Source: Oryzisolibacter sp. LB2S
Lineage (GTDB): Bacteria > Pseudomonadota > Gammaproteobacteria > Burkholderiales > Burkholderiaceae_C
Assembly (NCBI RefSeq): GCF_040732315.1
Contig: NZ_CP160388.1
Location: forward strand, 1,730,494 to 1,794,493
Length of the DNA: 64,000 nt
Direction of reading: 5' to 3'
The translations under genes and the position numbers were made by a program. Positions 1 to 8,008 of the stretch are shown here, in pieces (positions within the stretch are counted from its first letter, which is position 1; each line of letters begins with the position of its first letter). The notes under the pieces are model-generated. The model was not told the DNA's origin and did no database searches. It saw nothing but the letters and a program-made list of their open reading frames with translations.

Positions 1-1
1 G

Positions 2-1003
2 GCGGCCGTCTTCGTGCTGGGCGTCGCAGCCTGGTACGTGCTCAAGGGCCGCCACGTTGCACTGGCCAAGCGATCGATGACGGTGGCGGCGTCGTTCGGC
101 CTGGCTTCGGCACTGTCGGTCGTGGTGCTGGGCGATGAGAGCGGCTACCTCTCCACCGAGCACCAGAAGATGAAGCTCGCCGCCATCGAGGCAATGTGGA
201 AGACCGAGCCCGCACCCGCCGCGTTCACCGCGTTCGGCTTTCCCGACCAGGCCGCGCGGGAAACCCACTTTGCTGTTCACATTCCGTGGGTCATGGGTCT
301 GATCGGCACGCGCTCGCTGACGACCGAAATTCCTGGCATCGACGACCTGGTTGCACACGCCGAGAAGCACATCCGCGACGGCATCGTGGCCTACGACGCC
401 TTGCAGCAGATTCGTGCCGCAAGGGAGGGCGCCAGTGTGCCTGCCCATGCACAGGCGGCATTCGAGGAGCACGGGCGAGCGCTGGGCTATGCGCTCCTGC
501 TCAAGCGCTATGTCGACGATCCCCGCCAGGCCACGTCCGAACAGATCGCCAAGGCGGCCTGGGACACCGTGCCGCAGGTGGCGCCGCTGTTTTGGGCGTT
601 CCGGCTGATGGTCGGCCTGGGTTTCTTCTTCATCCTGCTGATGGGCGTGTTCTTCTGGCTCTCGGCTCGGCGCAGGCTGGATGTGCACCCCTGGCTGCTC
701 AAGGTCGCCGTGTGGTCGATTCCCCTGCCTTGGATTGCCGTGGAGTGCGGCTGGATTGTGGCCGAGGTCGGGCGCCAGCCATGGGTCATCGAAGGTGTAT
801 TGCCAACGGCCGTCGCTGTGTCGAACCTCGGTGCCTCGACCGTGCTCCTGACGATCGCCGGCTTCGTGGCGATCTACACCGTCCTGCTCATCATCGAGAT
901 GAAGCTGATGCTCAAGGCGATCCACAAGGGACCCGATGCCCATGCACCCTCGGGCACCGAAGGCAGCCCAGCCAGCTCGGGCGACCTGGCGCCTGTGCAG
1001 TAA
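2..1003 (+). CDS. cydA: Cytochrome bd ubiquinol oxidase subunit I, C-terminal part (5' end outside window)
   Basis: Heme-bearing subunit of the cytochrome bd quinol oxidase in the inner membrane; it oxidises quinol and reduces oxygen with high affinity. The frame is open from the window edge, so the N-terminus is missing. The visible part holds the motif LGDESGY, the quinol loop with LLLKRY, several hydrophobic helices and the family signature VAEVGRQPW near the end. The long Q-loop resembles the E. coli CydA type rather than the short-loop CIO type. cydB follows after 19 bases and cydX after that, so this is the first visible gene of a cydABX operon. Confidence 0.95.
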   Translation, partial: AAVFVLGVAAWYVLKGRHVALAKRSMTVAASFGLASALSVVVLGDESGYLSTEHQKMKLAAIEAMWKTEPAPAAFTAFGFPDQAARETHFAVHIPWVMGLIGTRSLTTEIPGIDDLVAHAEKHIRDGIVAYDALQQIRAAREGASVPAHAQAAFEEHGRALGYALLLKRYVDDPRQATSEQIAKAAWDTVPQVAPLFWAFRLMVGLGFFFILLMGVFFWLSARRRLDVHPWLLKVAVWSIPLPWIAVECGWIVAEVGRQPWVIEGVLPTAVAVSNLGASTVLLTIAGFVAIYTVLLIIEMKLMLKAIHKGPDAHAPSGTEGSPASSGDLAPVQ

Positions 1004-1022
1004 CCCCGAAAGGAGAAAGAAC

Positions 1023-2177
1023 ATGATCCTCCACGAACTCATCTCCTATGACGTTCTGCGCCTGATCTGGTGGGCGCTGCTGGGCGTGCTGCTGATCGGC
1101 TTCGCGCTCACCGACGGCTTCGACCTGGGCACCGGCACGCTGCTGCCCTTGGTCGCGCGCAGCGACATCGAACGCCGCACCGTCATCAACACCATCGGAC
1201 CGGTCTGGGAGGGCAATCAGGTCTGGCTGATCCTCGGGGGCGGGGCCATCTTCGCCGCCTGGCCGCAGCTCTACGCAGTGTCGTTCTCCGGCTTCTATCT
1301 GGCGATGTTCGCCATTCTGTTCGCGCTCATCCTGCGTCCAGTGGCGTTCAAGTTCCGCAGCAAGCGCGAAGAGCCGGCCTGGCGCAGCAGCTGGGATTGG
1401 GCCCTGTTCGTCGGCGGGTTCGTGCCGGCGCTGATCTTTGGCGTGGCGATGGGCAATGTGCTCCAGGGCATCCCCTTCCGCATCGAAGACGACATGCAGA
1501 TCTTCTACGACGGGTCATTTTTCGGGCTGCTCAATCCTTTCGCCCTCCTGTGCGGCTTGGTCTCCGTCACCATGCTGGTCATGCATGGCGCTGCCTGGCT
1601 ACAACTCAAGACACAAGGCCAGGTAGCCGAGCGCGCGCGTCGTTTTGGCATTGTGGCAGCGCTGCTGACTGTGGTGCTTTACGCTGTGGCGGGTGTCGTG
1701 CTGGCCAATTTCGTGGCGGGGTACGTGATCACGAGCGCGATTGTGCCCACCGGCGCATCGAACCCTCTTGTCAAGACTGCTGTGGCGCAAGGCGGCGCCT
1801 GGTTTGCCAACTACGCATCGCAGCCTGTGCTTTGGGTGGTACCGGCATTGGGCTTGGCGGGCTCCACGATCGCAGCGATTTGCTTGGCAGCCCGACGCCC
1901 ACTGGCTGCACTGGTCACCGGGGGCATGGGCATCACGGGGATCATCGCCAGCGTGGGCGTCTCCATGTTTCCCTTCATCCTGCCGTCATCGGTCAATCCC
2001 TCGGCCAGCCTGACCGTGTGGGATTCCTCGTCGAGCCACCTCACGCTGTTCATCATGCTGATTTCGACGGTCATCTTCATGCCGCTCATCCTGGCCTATA
2101 CCAGCTGGGTGTTCTCGGTTCTGCGCGGCAAGGTCGACGCTGAAGCCATTCGGGATGGCAACGGTCATGCGTACTGA
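1023..2177 (+). CDS. cydB: Cytochrome bd ubiquinol oxidase subunit II
   Basis: Second subunit of the cytochrome bd oxidase, an inner-membrane protein of 384 residues, the normal family length. The start MILHELISYD is preceded by AGGAGA at a good distance. Near the N-terminus it carries ALTDGFDLGTGTLLP and GPVWEGNQVWLI, both typical of CydB, and it is hydrophobic throughout. A longer in-frame start inside cydA (position 936) is rejected because the ribosome site and the family start both point to 1023. Confidence 0.96.
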   Translation: MILHELISYDVLRLIWWALLGVLLIGFALTDGFDLGTGTLLPLVARSDIERRTVINTIGPVWEGNQVWLILGGGAIFAAWPQLYAVSFSGFYLAMFAILFALILRPVAFKFRSKREEPAWRSSWDWALFVGGFVPALIFGVAMGNVLQGIPFRIEDDMQIFYDGSFFGLLNPFALLCGLVSVTMLVMHGAAWLQLKTQGQVAERARRFGIVAALLTVVLYAVAGVVLANFVAGYVITSAIVPTGASNPLVKTAVAQGGAWFANYASQPVLWVVPALGLAGSTIAAICLAARRPLAALVTGGMGITGIIASVGVSMFPFILPSSVNPSASLTVWDSSSSHLTLFIMLISTVIFMPLILAYTSWVFSVLRGKVDAEAIRDGNGHAY

Positions 2178-2210
2178 CCCATACACGCTTTCATTCATAG
2201 GACATTGACC

Positions 2211-2330
2211 ATGTGGTATTTCGCTTGGATTCTCGGCTTGCCTCTGGCGGCTGCCTTCGCCGTTCTGAATGCGATGTGGTACGAACTGATGGAGGACGAC
2301 GCCGTCCGACGCGACCGGCTGGAGCCGTGA
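2211..2330 (+). CDS. cydX: Cytochrome bd oxidase small subunit CydX (YbgT family)
   Basis: A 39-residue single-pass membrane protein beginning MWYFAWILGLPLAAAF, the hallmark of CydX, with a charged tail (MEDDAVRRDRLEP). CydX is needed for assembly and stability of the bd oxidase. It lies 33 bases after cydB with AGGA just upstream of the ATG. Its stop codon is only 11 bases before the integration-site repeat at 2342, so the tRNA-Gly gene probably sat directly downstream of cydX before the island inserted. Confidence 0.93.
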   Translation: MWYFAWILGLPLAAAFAVLNAMWYELMEDDAVRRDRLEP

Positions 2331-2341
2331 TAGCGCTGATT

Positions 2342-2360
2342 ATGGAGCGGGTGAAGGGAA
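2342..2360. repeat. Left attachment site (att), copy of the tRNA-Gly 3' end
   Basis: The 19 bases ATGGAGCGGGTGAAGGGAA are identical to 15391-15409, which include the CCA end and acceptor stem of tRNA-Gly(CCC) on the minus strand. The sequences diverge on both sides. This is the direct repeat left when a tyrosine-recombinase element integrates at the 3' end of a tRNA gene, and it marks the outer left border of the island. Confidence 0.85.
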
Positions 2361-2429
2361 CATCATGCCGCTCTCAAAGCGCTGATTGACAACGGGTTTC
2401 TTCCGTGAGCGCAACGGAATCAGGTCGGG

Positions 2430-3680
2430 TTATGTGCCAGTCCCGCCCTCCTGGGCGAAGGCCGGCTCGAAGTCCTGCAGGTCGGTGCCGCGCATGCCCA
2501 ATCCCCGGGCCAGTGCACGCCAGCCCGCCACGGACTGGGCCACTTCGCTCCAGATCGCCCTCGCCTGTGCTGCATCCAGCCTGAAGTGCGGCGCCGCGGC
2601 CATCAGCATGTCCCGGCTGTCGATGGCGCCCGCATCGTCGGTCAGCCAGGTCTTGCTCTCCCGACGGTCGCCCGGCATCGGGTTCAGGTCGAAGGCTGGC
2701 GACAGGCGCCAGCCGCGCTGGCGCGCGTCGTACAGAAAGCCGGTGTTGCGCAGGTGGTCGTCGGTGTTGCAGATCAGGAAGTTGAAGACCAGCCGGCGCC
2801 ACAGCTCATGGATGTCGGCAATCGGATCGGCGCCTGCTTGCAGCAGCACATCCACCAGTTCGGTGTAGGCGTGCGTCGCATCGCGGCCGTCGGTCTGGAG
2901 CATCGTCGCGGCCGACACGTAGGGGATGCGAGCGCCATCGTCGGTGCGGTCGAAACGCCGGATGACGGCGACCGCCGTGCCGCCGATCATTTCCACGCGC
3001 GCCGGCGCCACGCGGATGCCGGCCTTGACCGCCAGTTGCATGGCCAGCACTTCGCCCCGGATCACGTCGCGCCGATCCGCCTGGCTGGGAAACTTGCCGA
3101 CCGCCAGGCGTCCATCGGTATCGCGTACCGTGGACTTCGGCCTGGCACCACCCAACGACGTGCCTTGCCCTAGCAGGTAGCGCAGGTCCTGTGCGCTTTC
3201 CGTTCCGTCTTCCAGGGCGCGGGCCGCGTGGAGCACCTTGTCCAGTTCCACCAGGGGCGGTATCTGCCGGTTCGCGCCTCCGGTGCGCAGGTAGGCGCCC
3301 GATTGCGGATCGAACAGGCGCAGCGCGCCGACGCGCGCCTCGTCATCCACCCACATCACGAAGTCCACCGGGTTCAGCGCGGGCGTGTCGCGGTCTTCCT
3401 GCCGCAGCTTCGCATGGGCGCGCCGGATCACGCGCTCGCCCCAGGCGTCGGGCGCGGTGTCCTCCAGCGCGAGGAAGAACACCTGCCGGGGATGCTGCAC
3501 GCCGGCCACTGGCTGGAGATCGGGCGACAGCGTGAAGAAACGGGCATCCCGCAGCCAGCCTTGGTCGTAGCTGAACGCGCTGCGCCGGCCGCTGCCAAGA
3601 TGCAGTCGCCCCACGACCAGGCCGCTCGCCCCCAGGTGGACTTCGAGGTCCGGACGCCGTGTGGGCCGAGGTGCTGCCAT
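2430..3680 (-). CDS. hipA: HipA-family serine/threonine kinase toxin
   Basis: Kinase toxin of a type II toxin-antitoxin pair; family members phosphorylate aminoacyl-tRNA synthetases or other translation targets and slow growth. The 416 residues show the HipA N-terminal subdomain (about 1-110, with FLALEDTAPDAWGERV), the glycine-rich loop GTSLGGARPK (173-182), the catalytic loop NTDDHLRN (305-312) with its Asp, and the metal-binding segment SPAFDLNP (about 326-333). All key motifs look intact. Its ATG shares one base with the hipB stop (TGATG), so translation is coupled to the antitoxin. It is cargo of the tRNA-Gly island. Confidence 0.92.
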   Translation of the reverse strand: MAAPRPTRRPDLEVHLGASGLVVGRLHLGSGRRSAFSYDQGWLRDARFFTLSPDLQPVAGVQHPRQVFFLALEDTAPDAWGERVIRRAHAKLRQEDRDTPALNPVDFVMWVDDEARVGALRLFDPQSGAYLRTGGANRQIPPLVELDKVLHAARALEDGTESAQDLRYLLGQGTSLGGARPKSTVRDTDGRLAVGKFPSQADRRDVIRGEVLAMQLAVKAGIRVAPARVEMIGGTAVAVIRRFDRTDDGARIPYVSAATMLQTDGRDATHAYTELVDVLLQAGADPIADIHELWRRLVFNFLICNTDDHLRNTGFLYDARQRGWRLSPAFDLNPMPGDRRESKTWLTDDAGAIDSRDMLMAAAPHFRLDAAQARAIWSEVAQSVAGWRALARGLGMRGTDLQDFEPAFAQEGGTGT

Positions 3681-4090
3681 CAGAAGCCCTCCAGATCATC
3701 GGCAGGCGATGGCGCGTCGCCTTTGTCGACGGCGGCGGCTGCCTGCCGCTTCCTGCCGGCAGAGGTGCGTACCCGCTGCGGCAGTTGTTCCCGCACCAGT
3801 TCCATGCCGAGCGCATCGTTCTCCAGGGTCATCGCCTGGGCCAGGTCATCAAGCCGGCCCAGCACGTGCAGCGCGCGCAGGAAGGTGTGCAGCGCGGTGC
3901 CGGGATGGCCATCTTCCATGCGCCTGACGGTGCTCAGGGACGTGCCGATGCGCTGCGCAAGATCCTCCTGGCTCAGGCGGCGCATGCGCCGCCCTGCCGA
4001 GATGTCCTGCCCCAGGCGGCGCAACGCACGCGCGACAGGCTGCGGCATCGCCACCTGCGCACCAGAACGCTTTTGCTCGGAGAAAGACAT
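3680..4090 (-). CDS. hipB: HipB-like antitoxin, XRE-type helix-turn-helix
   Basis: DNA-binding antitoxin expected to bind HipA and repress the operon. The helix-turn-helix covers about residues 30-75 (RRMRRLSQEDLAQRIG, then TSLSTVRRMEDG). The basic tail RKRQAAAAVDKGD may contact HipA. The first ATG (4088-4090) abuts the palindrome at 4091-4153 and has no Shine-Dalgarno sequence, so the mRNA may be leaderless. A second ATG at residue 15 lies after AGGTGG, but very close to it. At 136 residues it is longer than E. coli HipB (88). Confidence 0.85.
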   Translation of the reverse strand: MSFSEQKRSGAQVAMPQPVARALRRLGQDISAGRRMRRLSQEDLAQRIGTSLSTVRRMEDGHPGTALHTFLRALHVLGRLDDLAQAMTLENDALGMELVREQLPQRVRTSAGRKRQAAAAVDKGDAPSPADDLEGF

Positions 4091-4153
4091 CTTTTATGAC
4101 TTCAAATATGAGCTTGTTATCCAGACAAGCGTTCATATTTGAACGCATAAAAG
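4091..4153. promoter_or_regulatory. Extended palindrome, probable hipBA operator and promoter
   Basis: Nested inverted repeats centred near 4121: CTTTTATG (4091-4098) with CATAAAAG (4146-4153), TTCAAATATGA (4101-4111) with TCATATTTGAA (4133-4143), and GCTTGT (4112-4117) with ACAAGC (4125-4130). It is AT-rich and directly precedes hipB, as expected for HipB autorepression. Confidence 0.75.
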
Positions 4154-4193
4154 GATGTGGATCAACCCCAATCCATGCCCCGGGCCCGCTGCC

Positions 4194-4356
4194 TGGATAC
4201 GTGCCGAACGACATGCGGTGGCGCTTGCCGCCCCACGAGAAGCGGACGTGCCACGCCTTGGCACCTTGAAACAAAGAGGGAAAGGCCGTCTGCGTCGGAC
4301 AGGGTGCAGGGTTTGCCGGTCGCCTTGGCCTGGCGAGCCGTGAGGCCCGAAAGCAT
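4194..4356 (-). pseudogene. Tyrosine integrase N-terminus (DUF4102), frameshifted relic
   Basis: Two minus-strand frames together rebuild the arm-binding start of a tyrosine recombinase. One reads MLSGLTARQAKATGKP then LSDADGLSLFV (about 4356-4270); the next reads GAKAWHVRFSWGG then KRHRMSFGTYP (about 4265-4194). The pattern matches the intact integrase at 13983-15218 (LTDAGGLYLEV, then KEKRLSLGSYP). A frameshift near 4268 and loss of everything downstream make it non-functional. Its N-terminus points to the att-like copy at 4595, as in an integrase next to its own att site. Confidence 0.75.
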
Positions 4357-4594
4357 GATTCCCACTTCTTGAAAGCGAGTTGAGTGCCATGTTTCCCATC
4401 GGGCTCCGACTCCCCCAGCAACAACGCGGAATCGGGAAGCTCCGCATGGAGATGTCGCACCTGATGTACCGGCTTTGACCGGCTGTCAGTGGATTTTGCT
4501 GGACGTCACTGGATGGATTTTTTGGAAAAATCAAACCGTGACAAGGGTTTGCAACATTTCATGGACGTCCTTGGAAGGCCATGGAAAGTTGAAG

Positions 4595-4617
4595 TGGAGG
4601 GTGAAGGGAGTCGAACT
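4595..4617. repeat. Internal degenerate att site resembling the tRNA-Gly 3' end
   Basis: TGGAGGGTGAAGGGAGTCGAAC followed by T matches the tRNA-Gly end at 15392-15416 except for a two-base gap and one substitution. The T-arm is not completed downstream, so this is not a tRNA gene. It lies between the hipBA relic and the phage-type genes and probably marks the junction of two tandem insertions. About 60 bases to its left, GATTTTT and AAAAATC (4516-4532) form a perfect small hairpin. I see no gene between the integrase relic and position 4741. Confidence 0.6.
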
Positions 4618-4740
4618 GTTGCTTCTATGCCGCATGGCTGCGTGTTTTCAACAATTCGATTTATTTTTTACCCCCACCTTTTCCCCATCGCCATCGGTTC
4701 TATTCCGGCGTTTTGCGAAAACTCGAAACAGGGTAGCAGA

Positions 4741-5058
4741 TCACCCCACGGCCTTGCACATTAGCACCAGCTCCCGGTGGCCTGAGCGAACGTCCACCAG
4801 GCTCTCGATGCCGTAGATAGTGCCGTCGTGGATCACGCGATCCTGCGCCGTGATGCCGCGCCGGTAGCGCATGGTCACGCGCGCCGTCACCTCGGATTGC
4901 GCGGCCTGCGCTGCCAGGTACTCCCGGCCCACCAGCGGCGAGACTTCGGCCCATACCGTCATGAGCGGAGCCCAGGCTTCCACGGTGCCGCCCCAGCTAT
5001 CCCCAATCGTCACAAGCTGCTCCACGGTCACGCGCTGGTCAAGACGTCCGGCCCTCAT
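4741..5058 (-). CDS. Phage head closure / head-tail joining protein
   Basis: A 105-residue protein beginning MRAGRLDQRVTVEQL and containing VWAEVSPLVGREYLAAQ and IIHDGTIYGI-like beta-rich text (seen as VIHDGTIYGIESLVDVRSG), typical of the small SPP1 gp16-like head-closure family. It docks below the connector and provides the tail-joining surface, which fits a satellite that must accept a helper tail. It is the last gene before the internal att copy. The 164 bases separating it from the connector gene are AT-rich, unlike the tightly packed genes upstream. Confidence 0.8.
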   Translation of the reverse strand: MRAGRLDQRVTVEQLVTIGDSWGGTVEAWAPLMTVWAEVSPLVGREYLAAQAAQSEVTARVTMRYRRGITAQDRVIHDGTIYGIESLVDVRSGHRELVLMCKAVG

Positions 5059-5222
5059 TTTTCGCTCCAGTCATCGCACATTGGAAATACCCGCTGAATA
5101 TGAATTTAGTGTAAGCACTTAAATTTCATAGCTGCAATCGCTTGTATATCAACAATTTACATTCTTTGCGTTAAATTTCTATCACGCTGCAATCAATAGC
5201 GCAAGTCGTGTTTTACGATGGC

Positions 5223-5489
5223 TCAGGCGTACTTTCGGTACGGGGCCAGCAGGCGCTCGTACAGCCGGTTCTCACTCAGCGGGCGCTCGCTCAAAGTCTC
5301 CCGGTTCGCGTACAGCGAGCCCACCAACATCAAGCAGGCCGCATGCACGGGCATGGCGTCAGGCAGTTCCTCGGCGCCCAGGTAGTCGGCCACGGCGGCC
5401 TGCGCAGCGTCGATCAGGCGGGCAATCAGCACGTCCTCGCAGTAGTCATCCACGCGAAGATGTTCTTTGGCGTCTTGCAGTGTCAGCAT
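5223..5489 (-). CDS. Phage head-tail connector (gp6-like) protein
   Basis: An 88-residue helical protein starting MLTLQDAKEHLRVDDYCEDV, a pattern typical of HK97 gp6-like connectors that bind under the portal ring. The start at 5489 was chosen because it gives the family N-terminus and has GAAAGAA just upstream; the longer frame to 5582 lacks both. It lies between terL and the head-closure gene, the usual position in HK97-type head modules. Confidence 0.8.
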   Translation of the reverse strand: MLTLQDAKEHLRVDDYCEDVLIARLIDAAQAAVADYLGAEELPDAMPVHAACLMLVGSLYANRETLSERPLSENRLYERLLAPYRKYA

Positions 5490-5629
5490 TTGATTTCTTT
5501 CAAATGGGGTGAATAGGTGCCTGCCACGCATCCCGAAAGAGCTGCTGCAGGCAGTCGGGGTTTTTCTACGCGCCTCACTCACCGACTAACAGGCGTCCTG
5601 GCTATGCCTTGCGGCGCCCCCAGGCTGGG

Positions 5630-7132
5630 CTATACAAAGGTGAAGGAATCAAAACCAACGGATTGAGATTCCGTTGCCCTCGATGCCGCGCCCATGGCCA
5701 TGGCCAGGGCCTGCATGCCGTCGATACGGCCCGTGGCGCGGCTCTTGTCGAGCTTGCGGGCGCCGGTCGGGTCTTTGGTGACGGTGGCGTTTGCCGCGCA
5801 CATGGTCAAGACGGGATGCATGCCGTGGGCGATGCGGGCATTGAGCAATTCGGCCTCCAGGGCATCCAAAGCCGGGGCCATATCCTTGTAGCCTTGGCCC
5901 CACTCCACCAGCGGCAGCTCGGCTCCCAGCTTGTCCAGCTCCCGGCGCATCAAGTCAATGCGCCAGCGGTCGTAGGCGATGGCCCTCACGTCGAGGTCAG
6001 CGAGGATCTCCAACATGTCAGACGCGACATGCTCATAGTCCACCGTGGCGCCTGGCGTCGTGCGCAGGAACCCTTGCCGGTGCCACACGTCATAGGGGGC
6101 GCGGTCACGGCGGGCGCGGTCGTGCAGGCCCTGCTCGGGTGTCCAGAAATGCGCCTGCACCTGCCACACGCCATCCACCTGGCCGACGATCACCAGCGCC
6201 GTGAGGTCGGTACGTGCCGACAAGTCCAGGCCGGCGAACACCGGGCCGTCCATTTCCGCACCCGGTGCGGAATTGCAGGACTTCCACACGTCCGGGCTGA
6301 TGAAGGGCGAGACAGTCGAAACCCGCTGATTGAGCAGCAGATTGCGGGCGCTGTTCTCCATGCTCGGCATGCGCTGCGCCTGCGTCATTTGCTCGCGCAG
6401 ATCGTCCAGGCTGCGGAACAGGCCCAGGGCGGGATTTGCCGCACGCCAGGCGCTTTCGTCCATGAGGTCGCAGCCCTCGGGCGCGGCGTACAGGTGGCAG
6501 ACGATGCGCGGATCGTTGGACTGGCGGGCATCGTCGAGCCACTGTGAAAACAGGTCTTGATCCGAGGCCGCCTGCGTCGATATGGCGATCAGCAGCGGCT
6601 CGGCATGGGCCCCCTGGCTGGTGGTGATGGCGTCGATAAAGTCGGATTGCGGGCCACGCACCTGGCCGATTTCGTCCAAGATGGCTAGCACCGGAGAAAG
6701 GCCGTGCGCCGTCTTGCCGTCCGCTGCAAGGGCCTTGTACTCCACGTTGAGCGGCAGGCCAATCAGGCGCTTTCCGCTGGGGATGATCTTCACCAGCGGC
6801 GCCAGCTTCGGAGACTGCTGCACCATCTTGCAGGCCAGATTGAACACCAGGGCGGCTTGGTCGCGGCTCATGGCGCCCGAGACAATCTGCGCGTTCTGCT
6901 TCGCCTCGGGGCCCACCAGGTGCGCCAGCAGCAGGCCGGCAACCAGGCCGCTCTTGCCATTTTTTCTGCTCACCGACAGCAGGGCGCGGCGCGTGCCTGC
7001 GGGGTTGTCGTACACGTCCCGGATGAACTGCTTTTGAAACTCGGCCAGGCGCAGCGGCTTGCCCACGTCCGCGCCCTCGGGCGTGACACAGTACGCCTCG
7101 ATGAACTTGATGATGCGGGCGGCGCGGCTCAC
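5630..7132 (-). CDS. terL: Terminase large subunit
   Basis: ATP-driven DNA-packaging motor and nuclease of the satellite or phage head. With a GTG start at 7132 overlapping the terS stop (GTGA) it has 500 residues beginning MSRAARIIKFIEAY. The Walker A-type motif SRKNGKSG is at about 55-62 and Walker B with catalytic Glu, VLAILDEIG, at about 148-156. The C-terminal nuclease part shows FAGLDLSARTDLTALVIVG. A longer frame reaching 7309 would run through terS and begins with compositionally odd sequence, so it is rejected. Confidence 0.93.
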   Translation of the reverse strand: MSRAARIIKFIEAYCVTPEGADVGKPLRLAEFQKQFIRDVYDNPAGTRRALLSVSRKNGKSGLVAGLLLAHLVGPEAKQNAQIVSGAMSRDQAALVFNLACKMVQQSPKLAPLVKIIPSGKRLIGLPLNVEYKALAADGKTAHGLSPVLAILDEIGQVRGPQSDFIDAITTSQGAHAEPLLIAISTQAASDQDLFSQWLDDARQSNDPRIVCHLYAAPEGCDLMDESAWRAANPALGLFRSLDDLREQMTQAQRMPSMENSARNLLLNQRVSTVSPFISPDVWKSCNSAPGAEMDGPVFAGLDLSARTDLTALVIVGQVDGVWQVQAHFWTPEQGLHDRARRDRAPYDVWHRQGFLRTTPGATVDYEHVASDMLEILADLDVRAIAYDRWRIDLMRRELDKLGAELPLVEWGQGYKDMAPALDALEAELLNARIAHGMHPVLTMCAANATVTKDPTGARKLDKSRATGRIDGMQALAMAMGAASRATESQSVGFDSFTFV

Positions 7133-7593
7133 TTCACGGCTCGCAAGGTCGGGATCAGGCCATCGTCCTGCATATCGGCGCGGGCCTGGCGTTCCAGCTC
7201 GGCACCCTTCACAATATCGGCGCTGCGCCCCACGGTCGCCACGGTGTTGACGGCAATGGCACGGGTCAGGGCCAGGGCGCGGCGGCTCATTTTCTCCAGC
7301 AGCTCGCACGCCGGATTGACCTTGCCATCAATGACGAACCCCGCTTCATCAATCTGCGCTTGCAGGGCCTCGATGTCCGCCTGGCAGCGGGCCAGGTTCG
7401 CGGCGCTCGCCAGATCCACCTCGTTCCAGGTATCACGCGGGCGGGCGGTCACGATGGCCGCCCAGAACGGGCGGTCTTGGGGTCGCAGCGTGACGTGGGC
7501 AGGCGGGGACAAGGGCGGCAGGGCGGCGGCCTGGGTCGCAGCGACTGCGGCTTTGGCGCTGTCGGAGCGGTGGCGCTTGGGGGTCAGCTTCAT
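7129..7593 (-). CDS. terS: Terminase small subunit, P27 family
   Basis: DNA-recognition subunit of the terminase, 154 residues. It follows the P27 pattern: a basic, Pro-Ala-rich N-terminus, then FWAAIVTARPRDTWNEVD, LARCQADIEALQAQI and GKVNPACELLEKMSRRAL. Its ATG overlaps the HNH gene stop (ATGA) and its stop overlaps the terL GTG. In phage satellites, TerS decides which DNA is packaged, so carrying a private TerS supports selective packaging of the element. Confidence 0.88.
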   Translation of the reverse strand: MKLTPKRHRSDSAKAAVAATQAAALPPLSPPAHVTLRPQDRPFWAAIVTARPRDTWNEVDLASAANLARCQADIEALQAQIDEAGFVIDGKVNPACELLEKMSRRALALTRAIAVNTVATVGRSADIVKGAELERQARADMQDDGLIPTLRAVK

Positions 7594-8006
7594 GGTTGCC
7601 TATTTTTTAAGCAGTCAGCGTTAAAAGAAGGGGAACCGGCCGGTCTAGCAATATCCGTGCCTGGTGATTTCTGCAAGAGGCTGCATACCTTCGCCCACGG
7701 GTGATTCGGGTCGAGCGGCAGGCCGTCCACGTCACATCCCTGATAGACGCGCTTACCCATGTCGGCATTGGTCTTGAGCGAGTGGCAGCTATGGCACAGC
7801 GGCTGTAGGTTCTCGGAGCTGTTGTCGGACGGGTCGCCGCTCTTGTGGTCAACGTCCGTTGCCTCGATCACCAGGCCACGGGCGGCGCAATGCCTGCACA
7901 GTGGTTCACCGTTGAGCACAGACGCACGCATGCGCCTCCAACTGGCGCTGTTGAGGGGTAGCGTGCGGCGCGGGTCTGCATCGCGTCCAGTGCGGTTTGC
8001 TGCCAT
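7590..8006 (-). CDS. HNH endonuclease of the packaging module
   Basis: A 138-residue HNH nuclease. WRRMRASVLNGEPLCRHC and later PLCHSCHSLKT supply two CxxC zinc-ribbon pairs, and ATDVDHKSGDPSDN plus the following ENLQ give the HNH core. In HK97-like phages the HNH protein next to TerS and TerL stimulates terminase cutting at cos sites, which suggests cos-type packaging here. ATG at 8006 is preferred because AGGGGG lies at a normal distance; a GTG at 8012 overlaps the portal stop and is the alternative. Confidence 0.87.
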   Translation of the reverse strand: MAANRTGRDADPRRTLPLNSASWRRMRASVLNGEPLCRHCAARGLVIEATDVDHKSGDPSDNSSENLQPLCHSCHSLKTNADMGKRVYQGCDVDGLPLDPNHPWAKVCSLLQKSPGTDIARPAGSPSFNADCLKNRQP

Positions 8007-8008
8007 CG

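Larger units (their letters stand above)
2342..4617. mobile_element. Relic integrative element carrying hipBA (left half of a tandem tRNA-Gly island)
   Basis: Bounded on the left by the perfect att repeat (2342-2360) and on the right by a degenerate copy of the same tRNA end (4595-4617). It contains hipA, hipB and a frameshifted integrase N-terminus next to the right att copy, oriented as an integrase normally is relative to its att site. I infer an older insertion reduced to its toxin-antitoxin cargo, later displaced from the tRNA gene by the second element. The inner border is less certain than the outer one. Confidence 0.55.

Noticed and set aside
4595..4617. A tRNA gene fragment annotated as a functional tRNA
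   Set aside because: Only the 3' end is present; no T-arm pairing, anticodon arm or D-arm follows. Better explained as an att copy.
5124..5158. A further copy of the dispersed repeat in the connector to head-closure gap
   Set aside because: Only ATAGCTGC and CGCTTGT match; too weak to list as a copy.
7133..7309. N-terminal extension of TerL
   Set aside because: It lies inside terS in another frame and has Arg/Pro/Gly-rich shadow composition; the GTG at 7132 fits translational coupling.
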